Assembly: GCA_000827495.1 (NCBI GenBank) | Contig: KN817553.1 | Coordinates: 1 to 64,000 of the forward strand | From: Hypholoma sublateritium FD-334 SS-4 | Taxonomy: Eukaryota; Basidiomycota; Agaricomycetes; Agaricales; Strophariaceae | Length of the DNA: 64,000 bases | Reading direction: 5' to 3' | Shown here: piece after piece, positions 35,572-46,045 of the stretch | Layout of the letters: each line of letters starts with the position of its first letter | How positions within the stretch are numbered: position 1 is the stretch's first letter | Position numbers and translations under genes: made by a program | Notes under the pieces: generated by a model | Databases searched by the model: none | The model's input: the letters and a program-made list of their open reading frames with translations, nothing else | Told to the model about the DNA's origin: nothing

Positions 35572-36632
35572 TGCTTCCTCCTGGCCAGTCCTGACTCCTC
35601 AGGCTGGACTCTGAAATCTACCACGCTGCCTGATTATGGGAATCTACTAGAGCCGCGTCGGAAGAGGATGAAGAACAGACAGATCCAGTGAAGGTCCAGG
35701 TACTGTGCCAAACTATATGCACTGGGCTTTAAGTGAGCAACCGAAGCCTGCGTTATGCGTTACACACCTTGAATAGGCAACCAAAGTGCGACCTATATTA
35801 AAGTTAATTTGAAGTCAGTTCAAACAGTACGCTTGTAGTACGCACAATTACTATATGCCACCAGGACTTCGTCACGACGCTCCCACTCACCCTGTTGTCC
35901 GTCACTAGATGCGCATAGAATATGTGAAAATGCATTCACCCAGCCCTTCTCGATAACCCAACTGGAGCGACGCCAGGTACAACGTCTGTATATACAAGAT
36001 TGTTACAGTAACTGTGTTATCAGGCCGGTGAACAAAGATAAACAACATAGTCCATCTGCAGACCTTCCAGGCAAGCTTTGCGACAGCTTGAGCACCCCTT
36101 CAACTTCTGACGTTGAATAACTCGCTGTTTCGGCTCAATCCTCGGTTGTTTGGGCCTCCACCCTGCTTAAATCCAAAGTAAATTTGTGGCGACGATCAAG
36201 TCGGTGCGCTCCAGATTCAATTCTTTTATGACGCGACCACTGCCATGTGGCCCTGAACGCTGTGAATTAGCTTGTGCACCTTCACGGGGTCATCGGCAAC
36301 GATGTCTCTGATGGTTGACCCTATGTCAACGCGTGGAAGTGCCCGTGTGCAAGACGACTTACGTTGTTTCCGGAAACATACGGGGGCATGCCGGATAAGG
36401 TTGCATATCAGGTCCGCGTAGCTTGCGCGCGTCACCATGCTCGCAGTATTACTCTTCGATGCGGTGCCCGCTCAGCTCAATCCATAGAAGACAGCGGTGT
36501 GGCGGAAACAGGCATGAAGACCCTCCTCAAGAGTATTACAGATTGAGGCGAGGGACAAGGTGAGCTTCTTGCAGCTAGACATGATGTTCGTTACAGATCG
36601 CATTTGAATGTATTCGAGTCTCCCAGCTCTTT
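35572..36632. other. Intergenic, no gene seen
   Basis: No supportable gene; the minus frame 36226-36438 is unrecognised. Confidence 0.4.
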
Positions 36633-37172
36633 TTACATATTACACAAGAAGAATGTCATGCTTATCACCAGTATCATGACGATGTGCAACGGAAGGGCAG
36701 AATCGTCCTTCCAGGGATTCAAAAATTTGTCCCTATCATCCGATAATTGCTGCATCTCCTCTCGAAGGTTGCGGACGTCTTCGCGAAGCTGATCATGAGT
36801 TAGGTGGTAAATTTAAATAACCGGAAACATGACGAGAGACGTACACACCACTTCTACTTCTTGCAAGGCAACGTTAGCATGATGTTCGAAGTCTTGGTAC
36901 TCCTTACACAACTTGAACAAATTCGGGGTCATTGTTAGTCTACTTCACGCGTGGCCATTCGAGTACTCACCTCCAGAGCACGATATGACATCGCTTCAAG
37001 GGTAATCCTCTCATTCTGGTCCTTCACGGGCTGCAGATCGAGTGACGGAAGAGGTTTGAGTTGGACATGGTTAATATCATTCGACCCTACAAGCTGATCT
37101 AATGTTAATGTCTCCATTATAAGCGAGTGACTTGTGACTATATACCTGAACATTCATTTCGACCTTTGGCAT
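36633..37172 (-). CDS. 119-aa tail-anchored coiled-coil protein
   Basis: Four exons (37146-37172, 36971-37093, 36849-36902, 36633-36788; 27+123+54+156 nt) connect in phase 0 throughout with GT...AG introns. The protein begins MPKVEMNVQ|LVGSND, continues with a polar helix (NERITLEAMSYRALE|EYQDFEHHANVALQEVEV), then the heptad-like LREDVRNLREEMQQLSDDRD (coiled coil), and ends with LPLHIVMILVISMTFFLCNM. This C-terminal stretch is a single hydrophobic segment with no residues after it, typical of tail-anchored membrane proteins. No family recognised. A further 5' exon is possible because CCATGCC is preceded by an open frame toward 37236. Four perfectly phased small exons argue for a real, maintained gene. 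Confidence 0.6.
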
Positions 37173-37384
37173 GGAAGGACGCTGAAGCTCTGCTTGGGGC
37201 ACGCCTCCAACTAAGAATAACCCAGTTAAATACACCGACCTGTTTGAATGACATACTCCAGTGTCAATCAATACGATTGCGGTGAAAGACCTCAACGTCC
37301 ATTCAGATGGGTGTTTTTTTTTTAGGTTAAGCGACGTAGCGCGATTCTTCAGACCATTTTGTCTCTTTGACGATACACCAATTC

Positions 37385-37750
37385 TTTCATGTTCCGTCCA
37401 AGTGGCGAGTCACGACACTGATAGTGTCTCATGAGGGCTCGGCGGCGACTTCGATGCTGGAGAACATCGTCCTCGATGGTCTGTACGCGCTCGCCGTTAG
37501 CAAGGATGGTGGAGTGGGTGAGAGAGGAAAAGCGTGTGAAGGGTGGCCAGCGCGTCACTATGTGCAGCGGATCTTCAGGCCGGAGTCTACCGAGCCTCAT
37601 GATTAGATAAAAGATAAACAGGCCCGGTAGACTCCGGCCTCAGGACCCGCTGCATATGGTGACGCCTTGGCCATCATTTGCACGCTTTCCCTCTCTTACC
37701 AGTTCCACGTCCTTCCTAGCAGCAGCTGTTTGCAGGCTTCTCTCGAGAAC
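37385..37750. mobile_element. Fold-back (MITE-like) element, copy 2
   Basis: Same family as copies 1 and 3. Arms: GATCTTCAGGCCGGAGTCTACC on the left and GGTAGACTCCGGCCTCAGGA on the right, around a central stretch containing GATAAAAGATAAAC, which copy 3 also has. The outer left part (GGCGAGTCACGACACTGATA to CTCGATGGTCTG) matches the outer right part of copy 3 in inverse orientation. The right end TAGCAGCAGCTGTTTGCAGG matches the left end of copy 3. Confidence 0.72.
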
Positions 37751-38050
37751 GAACGATCGATGAATCATAATGAATTAATCCCTGAATCGTTGTGAGTTCA
37801 GCGCTCAGCGCCCAATGCTGTGGCAATGCCTGAAGTTGTTTCATTCAGTCGCTTTCATCAGGTGCTATTTTCACATGAATGAACCTGAATACTCTTTCAC
37901 CCTCAATAGGTGCCTTTTCCCGTGGTCGGTCACTGGAAGTCTGTTAAACCCTTCATCACTAATGCATTCTCATAGTATATAACATCTCACTTTCTAGTTG
38001 CAGTTGTGTGTCTTCGCCCGTCGTTCAGCATCATTTGCAGAGATCACATC

Positions 38051-38733
38051 ATGTCAAATCCGCCTAAATACGCTCAATGTCAACCACTCGAAGGCTGCCG
38101 CGGTCCGGTCAATGTGCTCCTGTTCTCGACCGACGGAAAGCTCCTGATAAGTGGGGGTGAGTTTAGCCTTCACCTTGCTGTGTATTTCATTAATCGGACG
38201 GTTAGGAGATGATGAGCGTGTCCGCGTATGGAATACTACTACTTTTCGGACAGAAATTACTCTATCTCAGAAGGCATGGGCTCAGATAACCTGTTTGACG
38301 TGGATTTATGTCGACTCACCGGTTAGCGATAAATGCACAATCTTTCTTCGCCGTTCATACGACGTACAAAATGTCCAATATATATAAAGGATTACCATTA
38401 TGCCAGTTGAGCTTCAACGTCAAACATGCGTTTATCGCTTTTCCCCAAATCTCATTTGGGAAACAACCAGTCGCATCCAGTCGGAAGTAAAGCAGGGGGA
38501 TTCTGGGAATGTGTTATTGGTGAGTGCAGCCTATCTAGCCTTAAGTTTCATTGAATTATATGACGCGCTGGCAGGTTCCCAAACTGATTAAGCTCGTTGT
38601 TGTACCTATAGCTATACGAGGGATGTTTGGCCAAGTGGATGTCCTTCCCTTTGTTCGTCCTAGGTACCCAAATTCTCAAATTCGTCTGCAATTGGTTTTC
38701 TTACCACCAGGTTTAGTCGAGACTGCTGTTTAG
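38051..38733 (+). pseudogene. WD40-repeat protein, 5' part, decayed
   Basis: MSNPPKYAQCQPLEGCRGPV then NVLLFSTDGKLLISGG, an intron (GTGAGT...GTTAG) and GDDERVRVWNTTTFRTEITL form the first WD40 blade of a basidiomycete WD protein family. WAQITCLTWI continues it. After that the frame breaks; later pieces (LQRQTCVYRFSP, VPIAIRGMFGQVDVLPF) sit in other frames, where the full family would have further blades. Remaining repeats are missing. Confidence 0.55.
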
Positions 38734-38890
38734 AACTGTACTTGGTCCATGCTTACTTTCCAAACAACTCGCGACGAGCAACATGATGAGCTCCCTCGGC
38801 AGCCATAGCGGAGAAAATCCGTCTGGAGTGGATGAATATTGCATCGCGTTGCAAAGCATGAAATTATCACATTGCTAATTCTAGACGACG

Positions 38891-41566
38891 TTAGACGCGA
38901 CCCTTAATGCGGTATTCATCCCGCAATCTCTGAGTAAGATTCTTGTATCTCTCCCTTTCCTCTTTCGGCTCCGTTACGGTACAGAGAACGTTGGTACCAA
39001 GTTCCAGTACTTCTCCTTCTAGGGTTTGCGACCCATCCTCGGCTCTTGTAATTACAGCCAACGTCATCATCGAAACCGACTCAGTATGTCGGTGATGAAG
39101 GCGCCGAACATATCTCCCGCAATGTTCCCCATTGATGACTATGAGAAGGCCATTGTCATGAGCGGCGTTTGGATGTTTCGGAGTCACCCATTCGGGTTGT
39201 AATTTGTTCGTTTTTCCATACTTGATATGGCATATTTCAAGACGACCATCAATGATCATTACAGATGCCGCGACTTCTTTCTGTACGCATCCGCCTCCAT
39301 TCACGATAACGTTCAACTTGACCTTGGTGAGTGATTCATTCAGTAGGATGTGTCAAGATGTGAGGGTTTCCGGATGGTCATTGATCTGGGCTTGATGATC
39401 GCTGGAGCAATTTTGCGAGGAGTTCAAGACCGAAAGATAGCATGAATCTGTATTATCAGCTTCACTAACATCCGCGTGCGGCACTGGTGTTCTGGAGGAT
39501 GGGTCCCAAATGCTCAAGACATCCATCATTGAATCTTGTGTCGGTGTTTCGGCAGAAGGGTCCCATGCTGGCGAAAACTGTAGAGATTCTGGGGTCGGTG
39601 TCATGGCAGATGAGTTCCATGAAGGTGTATTTGCAACACTGGAACTAATATGCAAAGCGGGAGTAGGGTGTACATCTGCAGTATTGTTTTTGAAGTGTTT
39701 TTCGAGCTCAAGAAATGATCTGCGACAAAAAGTCAGAAACATCTCTGTCATCCAATATAGAAGACACACGATTGCGCAACAACATCATGGTAGTCAACAG
39801 TTATTCTATTTTGGAATGGAGTGTATGGCGAGTAATGCTGACACTGCAGCTCCAATCGCATACCAGAAAGCGTAGCCTGGTTGAATAGGACGTTGTCCAC
39901 TCGGAAAATATCTCCCTTTCGAGGATGAGATTGCTTCGTAATGATCACTATGGTGCCACACCAACGATGCCGGGGTGTTGGCTTCAATTGTTCTACCTGC
40001 ACTGTCGAAGGCTGCGAACTCTGGAAGGGCGGATCTGCCAGCCTGAGACAGTTGACGTGAACTTCGATGACCTGCAAATAATAAGAAATCGCCTTTTTCG
40101 TCAAAAATAATAATTAACGACTCACCGAAGCATCAGAAGGATTTGAGACACTAACGTCTAATTTCTCTGCCACTTTAGCGATATTACCTTTCTTTTCTAT
40201 AATCCACCCCTCCTGGCCCATATCTTGACCGCCTGATACGGAAACATAGTCTCCTAAAACAATGGCTTTTTCTACATCCCACCAATTGATCCGATGCACG
40301 CCTTCATCATCCAAGCTGACCTCCATGAAGGTTGGGGCGATAGCTTGCAGAAAACCAGATTTGCCAGAAGTACGAACAATGACGTGTTCTTTTTCTGTAA
40401 AATGCCATTCCTGGGGCCGAGGCATAGAGGAGATGTTAATGGACGGATGTCCGCTGGACAAAAACATTAATGCGCAAGCCCAAGGCATGTCGAACACGTT
40501 AGGTGCGACCGAGTGATAGTCGAACGTCTTCAACGCCAGTCCATGCTCAATCCGCAAGGTTCCGATGGTATAAGTACTGTCCAAGGAATGAATGACCTTA
40601 TTCCTAGATGTCAATATGAATTCGTCCACGTCGAATAATCTAGGAGGGTGCAATTGTTTCGACGCTTTCCGCTTCCCCTTGGCACTGGGCACCGGTTGAT
40701 ATGCTAGTCGAGGTATCAATAGAACATCAACTCCCCAATTGTGCGTTGCAGACACGAAGCCAAGGTCGCCTTTGTATTTTCCAGTCTTGACTCGAACCCA
40801 CGCGCCATTTACAATGGGTTTGACAGTCTCCATGAGGAGAAGTTTTTCGCAGTCAAGCGAATCAACTTGGCTACGGATTATTCCGTCCCATGTGCGCATT
40901 ACACCGGGAGATTTATCAAGCAGTCGGAAGAGAGAGGCGTTTATGTTGCATTCGAGATAGACGTATCCTCTTGTAGACCCCCGGGTAAAAGCCGATCGTA
41001 GTCCATGTTCGGTTTGCGCAGTGGCGAATAAATGAGCAACTAGTATTTCCTCCACCCCAATCTTAAGGGAATTGCTTCAGTATGTCCTCTAAATATTCAA
41101 CGTACTACTCACTCTGCATTTAATTCTCCATATAGGCAGATCATCGGGCCCACGGTGACGCATAATCGATTCGGTATCATTTGATGAGACAAAAGTTCCA
41201 CTGGCCCGATGCGCACTGGCGTATACCCTAGCTAACAGACCTTCGTAATAAGAATCGCGCTCGGCGTCAGCTGTACGATCCGAATCTGAAAGATAGTTAT
41301 TGTGAGTTTGTTGACTGGGCACGTCTTCTGTAGAGTCATCAATTAAAGTTTCTGGTGATAAATAACTGTGAGTAAGAAGTAATCCAGTGAAGGCTCTCTC
41401 ATGGTCTGTACCTTGTATATCCTGGTCGTCTTCTTCGTCTTCTTCGTCTTCTTCATCTACTTCAGCCTCGAGGTCCAAGAACTTGCGTACAAAGGGGTTT
41501 GCCTACATAGTCGTTGGCATCAGTTGACAAGAAACATGTACCGATTTATATGCGCACGCGACTCAT
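38891..41566 (-). CDS. SPT5-like transcription elongation factor paralogue with an in-frame stop
   Basis: Five exons: 41558-41566 (MSR), 41113-41502, 40126-41061, 39770-40071, 38891-39719. After the start comes a very acidic stretch (EVDEEDEEDEEDDQD), as in SPT5. It is followed by an NGN-like domain spanning an intron (DLPIWRIKCR|IGVEEILVAHLFA ... GLRSAFTRGSTRGYVYLE), a KOW motif (WVRVKTGKYKGDLGFV), more KOW-like segments (GDYVSVSGGQDMGQEGWII; GTIVIITKQSHPRKGDIFRV), a CTR-like region with SPAWDPSAETPTQ and SIWDPSSRTPVPH, and a C-terminal KOW (NGLLIVINGEHCGRYVRR). A TGA at 39353-39355 interrupts the last exon exactly in frame; without it the gene would encode 820 aa, with it 667. It could be a sequencing error, a truncated allele or early decay. 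True SPT5 is essential and longer, so this is likely a paralogue. Confidence 0.72.
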
Positions 41567-41640
41567 GAAGCGAGAAAATTATTCTGTTAAATCGTGGATA
41601 TCAGTGTCCGAACATTCAGCATACGCGAATAAGTGGCATT

Positions 41641-42551
41641 TCATCCAATCCACGGTCCCATCAGTGACACATAGCGCGCTCCCTCACTGTATTCCTTCCT
41701 ATCGAAAAGGAACAGGACATCATGTCGATGCTTACCGGCGCCGATATCTTGCGTCCAGCCGGCGAAGGAAGAAAAGACAGATGAGTGGATGTCGCCGGGT
41801 GGTGGTCGACTCGGAGGATCGAAATAGACGATAGGAGTGTGAGAATCTCTGGTGACTCTAAACGGCCCGAGTCCTCCGCTGTTCAATTCGTGTAACCCGT
41901 CAGGACAAAACTTGTTACACTGATTCGAGACGAATCCTATGGATTTCAGATGTCTCAAATATGTACATAGTTCGTTCTCCCACGTAGAATAAATAGCACC
42001 TGAAGTAGAAGTTTAGAGACGATATCCACTTCTGTGAAATGACTGGGATGGTTCTTCATCAAAAACTCCAAGGCTAATGAGCCAAGCTTGAAGCTATCAC
42101 AGAGCATCCGTATTTCCGGTAAAAATCTCTGTCGAGAATGGGAAACTGGTTTATATACGATCATGTCTGCTAAAAAAAATCGGTCCTGCGAGGCCACATC
42201 CAATTTCATCACTAATGTTGTATTTCTCAAGATAAAGGAGGCCTAAGGAACAAAGAATGGTGTCACATCGATATCACGTCAGATGCGGTTATGCAATACT
42301 CACCATTCTCTTCCTGAGATAGATAGTGCTTGTGTTCGATTCGCCAGCGATATGGGCGCCGGTTTTGTTACCGGTGGTAGTCCATAAGTTTCCAGCTTGA
42401 CGAGCATGTCCGTGTATGTAGCGAGTCTTGACGCTTGTAGCAAGTCGCGCCAAGTGCAATCACTGAGCGATCCGATCAGAAATGCCCAATACTTTACCGC
42501 TTTTACCGCTGCTGACTCACTGATTCCGCCTGATATTATTTGTGCTGGCAT
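41641..42551 (-). other. Unresolved minus-strand frames upstream of the SPT5-like gene
   Basis: Three adjoining frames (42300-42551, 41955-42230, 41641-41958) contain protein-like text such as KYWAFLIGSLSDCTWRDLL, LCDSFKLGSLALEFLMKNH and FSSFAGWTQDIGAGKHRHDV. Splice-like signals exist (GTGAGTATT near 42300), but the pieces do not join into one frame and I recognise no family. Probably a decayed gene. Confidence 0.3.
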
Positions 42552-42734
42552 TCAACCTGTTCTTCAGCTAAGCGATGTGTGGCTTTCAGCGACATTGATA
42601 TATAGGAAGCATTTGTGAGAGGGTGTAAATCAGAAATACCACCACTTGAGACGCTCTTCCGCCATCTGCCTGCCCTCCGGTCGCTCCACCGCAGCGCATC
42701 CTGTGGGGATAGGGTATCCAGCTCGAATCAACCA

Positions 42735-44465
42735 TGCATAGCTAAATTCAGTTCTTGTAACAGCGGAGGCGAGCACAGCTGATTGAAAAAAAAGAAGCAA
42801 CAAAGGAGGTGAAGGCCGCCCGTCAACCGGCCACCGACGATATTCTCCATCTTCCTCCTCCAACCTAGATCCAATTCCGCGATACTGCCCAACTTCTGGT
42901 CGTTCATAAGCGTCGCCGAAAACCCGATCAGGGCGCCTTGCTGGGCCTCTTCCAACAGCCCAATCTCGGGCTTCACCGTTGACTTGAAGAGTACAGGCAC
43001 TGCGACCAGTTTCCACCCATGCCACCCGGCCTCTACGAGACACAGGTGCAGCTTCAGCGTGAATTCGATGTGCGCGCGATTCCAAATGCGCTGGAGGAAC
43101 TTGAGGCCNGGGCCGAGCCACAACGACATGTCGCCCGCCATCAGCAGTGGTAAAGTGTACCGCAAGAGGGTGGTGTGCATCGACGGAATGATCTGCATGG
43201 CGCCGAGCTCGGCGAAAAGGGCGGCCTTCTGTGCGTCTGTCAGCCGCGTTCCATGGCGGACGCTGGCGATGACGGATGCAATTTCCNNCATCCTGCTCAG
43301 GCGCTCGATATCTTCTTCCTTGGACAGATCCGCCGCCTTCTGCGTGGCTATGAATTTATTGACGATGACATCGCCGACGGTCGAAAACTGGTCGGCGCCT
43401 TTGACGTGGTGGATGAGCGCGGTCAGCGATCGGCGAATGAGTTTGTAGGTTGGCTTCGGGTCCTCGGCGTCGGAAAGATAATACGAGATCAAGGTTTGGT
43501 AGAGCGATGGCGTGCAGGTGTGGAGCGTTTGCGAAACGGACTAATGTGGCACGCGCTTAATAGCAAAGTAAATTTTCATTTAAAAAACGGCGCACCTTCG
43601 AGGCATAGACAATCGCCCATGCACTTGCATCCTCTATCAATGCTGTATTCGCTGCCAATAACCGCATTGCTTCCTCGCGTGGTGCAGCCTTTAGTCTTCT
43701 TAAAACGGCGGCCCATACTTCGGCCATTGCGCGCTGAATCTCTCCCATACACTTTGGTAGGACCGCGCACACACGCTCCCATGTTTGTGCGAGTAGGGTG
43801 TTGTCGATAGCGGGGATAAGCAGGTATCGGAACAGGGACGACAGCGTTTCTAAGAGCGCGGTGAGGGCGGGCGCGGATATAGCTCGCGGGAGCAGGGCGA
43901 GAAGGCGGTCGAGTAGTGAGCCATACACCGGCGCAACGGTCGTGCGGAGGTCATGGACCATTTTCTGCAGTAGGCTAAGATAAAATTAGCAGGGTCTTTA
44001 GACGTGACAGATTGACATACTCAAGAAGGGCCCTTAGTCCTTCGTCATCTGCGCAGCTCAGGGCTGCCTCCCATAAGACGTAAATTTCACGCCAGTTGTG
44101 CAGCAGCAGCGGCATGGAAGCGGACAGCCCATCGGCCTTGTTGGCGAATTCGATGAAGCTGGGTGCGAGATTGAGTTGTCGCCAGTGGTCGAGTGCCTCA
44201 TGGAAGTGCGAATCATTGTCCTGGGGCCCGTTAGAAAATGAATAGGAGAAGATAGAATGCAGACGTACGCCAACTTCGTGCTCCAGATGTGATTGCTGGA
44301 AGGCGGTTGGTAGATGGACTTCCTTCAGCGTTTGTTGGTAGGATTGATGCTGCAGAAAAATGAGATCGCGCGGTAGAAGGAACTAAGATGAACAGGTACC
44401 TTGAAGCGTTTCAGTCGAGGAACGAACACGGTCGAATCATCGATATCCATGCCGTCTGAATCCAT
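42735..44465 (-). pseudogene. UTP20 (U3 snoRNP/SSU processome) amino-terminal fragment
   Basis: UTP20/DRIM is a giant HEAT-repeat protein of the 90S pre-ribosome. Here MDSDGMDIDDSTVFVPRLKR starts at 44465, then QSYQQTLKEVHLPTAF, HFHEALDHWRQLNLAPSFIE, LPLLLHNWREIYVLWEAAL-like text, LLQKMVHDLRTTVAPVYGSL and TLSSLFRYLLIPAIDNTLL, the normal N-terminal order. A later exon (TLISYYLSDAEDPKPTYKLI, WNRAHIEFTLKLHLC) extends to about 42790. Then the frame runs into a T-rich tract and nonsense. The full protein is around 2,500 aa; only about the first 500 are here, so four fifths are missing. Introns are kept and most exons are open, so the copy is fairly young. Three N bases fall in it. Confidence 0.75.
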
Positions 44466-44745
44466 TATTTCCGTTTTTCCTATGCTTTTCTTCGTTCTAG
44501 TCGATTATTTGGGAGCTCAACTTGGGCTCAACCTCAAGTCGTTGAATTGTCCAACTGAAGTTCTGACTCTGTCAGACGAAATTTGACGATGCCGTGATTT
44601 TAGTCGCACCTGAACAATTTCCTGGAGTATTCTCCACTGAAGCACTAGAAAACTGAGAAAAACGAAAGCAAAGCAACAGATGTGCGTTGAACTTAGAGTA
44701 AATGTAATTAGCGAAATATGAAATTTCAGAAGCCATTGCCAATTA
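44466..44745. promoter_or_regulatory. Divergent spacer between UTP20 fragment and CTK3-like gene
   Basis: 280 bp between two genes pointing away from each other. It would be a shared promoter, but because the CTK3-like gene lacks its normal 5' exons it may also be a breakpoint. TAATTAGCG and AATTAATGGC are the only notable AT words; no clear TATA box. Confidence 0.35.
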
Positions 44746-45525
44746 ATGGCAAATAATACTCGCAGAAACGCAGAAGGTGATCGTGACGCTGACGACGAGG
44801 AGGCGGCACGGGGTGACCGCGCACAGGGATTCATCAATTCGCGGATTAACGTCCAGTATTTCCTCGACTCGCTGTGCGAGACTTCGCTCATGGTCAAGTC
44901 GCATTCCAAGTCGGAGCGGTCGCTCTTGGCGAATGCGAATGGGCTCTATGTCCAATTCGTATCGCGCGATCTGAACCGGATCGTCGAGTCCATCGTCCCA
45001 GACGGNAAGCAGGGTCTGCCGAACCTCGTCAGCGNGAAGCAGGTGCGTCGTCCCCACCTTTTCCAGACACCAACTCACCTNCGATGTTCCCAGATCCTCG
45101 AAAACTGGCGCACGAAGCGCTATGTCGACCCCCAAAGAATCGACGACGTCCTCTCCACCCTCAACTCCCGGCCCGTCCCCGCACCCGTCGCCGTCTCCAC
45201 CCCGACGAAGTCGCCGCACCAGGCACTTCGGCGTGCGGAGGTAAACAAACGCATCGAGCAGGATCGCGAGCGGCACAAACGCCTGCGCGAGCGCCGCTGG
45301 GTGCGGCCGGCGTTGCACAGCAGCACGGCGCTCCAGCCGCTGCAGCTCGCGTGCTTCTACCCCCTGGGCGACGTAGAGGAGTGTGCACTGGACATTGAGT
45401 TTGATAATGACTGGGAGACAACGAGCGATTGGAACGAGGATGACGAGGAGGCGACTGCGGAGGAAGCGGAGCTTGCGTTTCGGGACGACGAGGTGCGGGT
45501 GGGGGAGCGGACGCGGAAGGTTTGA
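44746..45525 (+). CDS. CTK3-like (CTD kinase I gamma subunit), N-terminus shortened
   Basis: Ctk3 helps activate the Ctk1-Ctk2 kinase that phosphorylates the RNA polymerase II C-terminal domain. Exons 44746-45042 and 45094-45525 give 242 aa. The first has GFINSRINVQYFLDSLCETS and VSRDLNRIVESIVPD-x-KQG, the second half of the CID-like domain. The second begins ILENWRTKRYVDPQRIDDVL and ends in KRIEQDRERHKRLRERRWV, then IEFDNDWETTSDWNEDDEEA, the conserved C-terminal part. About 50 residues of the CID start (normally 'DPFEVRMQFLxLLRxL...') are replaced by a charged stretch RRNAEGDRDADDEEAARGDR. So either this is a 5'-truncated copy with a new start or an upstream exon is lost. N bases at 45006, 45035 and 45082. 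Confidence 0.75.
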   Translation: MANNTRRNAEGDRDADDEEAARGDRAQGFINSRINVQYFLDSLCETSLMVKSHSKSERSLLANANGLYVQFVSRDLNRIVESIVPDXKQGLPNLVSXKQVRRPHLFQTPTHXRCSQILENWRTKRYVDPQRIDDVLSTLNSRPVPAPVAVSTPTKSPHQALRRAEVNKRIEQDRERHKRLRERRWVRPALHSSTALQPLQLACFYPLGDVEECALDIEFDNDWETTSDWNEDDEEATAEEAELAFRDDEVRVGERTRKV

Positions 45526-45694
45526 GGCGGTTTTTCTGATGTCGAGGTCGCCTTTGGGGGCATACTCTCGTGCGCACGCCTTTTTTGCAGATATATTGAT
45601 CACCTTTGAGTGTTGTTTTCATTGCTTGCATATCCTAATTCCATTCTTGCTATTCTGGCGAGATTCATGGCTCAGCTTCAAGGGGCAGGAACAA

Positions 45695-46045
45695 TCAAAG
45701 CCTGCAAACGGCTGCTGCTAGAGGGAAAACGCGTGAATGATGGCCAATGCCTCACTATATACAGCGGGTCCTCAGGCCGGAGTTTACCGGTAAGTACTTT
45801 TGATCAGATAAAAGATAAACGAATCCGTTACCCGGTGGGCTCCGGCCTGAAAATCCGACGCACATAACGACGCGCTGGCCGACTTTCACACGCTTTTCCT
45901 CTCTCGCCCACTCCACCATCCTTGCTAACGCCTCGAGGACGATGGTCTCCAACATCGGACCCGCCGCCGAGCCCTTACGAGATACCATATGCACTATCAG
46001 CGTCGCGCCTCGCCACTTGGACGTGTACGTCGATGCCCTGCAAAG
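45695..46045. mobile_element. Fold-back (MITE-like) element, copy 3
   Basis: Left end AAGCCTGCAAACGGCTGCTG, then GGGAAAACGCGTGA, arms CCTCAGGCCGGAGTTTACCGG and (right) TCCGGCCTGAAAATCC, centre GATAAAAGATAAAC, and outer right part ACACGCTTTTCCTCTC, CCACTCCACCATCC. It matches copy 2 in inverted orientation over most of its length and copy 1 in the arms. Confidence 0.72.

Noticed and set aside
44743..45603. 286-codon minus-strand frame opposite the CTK3-like gene
   Set aside because: It is the antisense shadow of clearly recognisable CTK3 exons on the plus strand.
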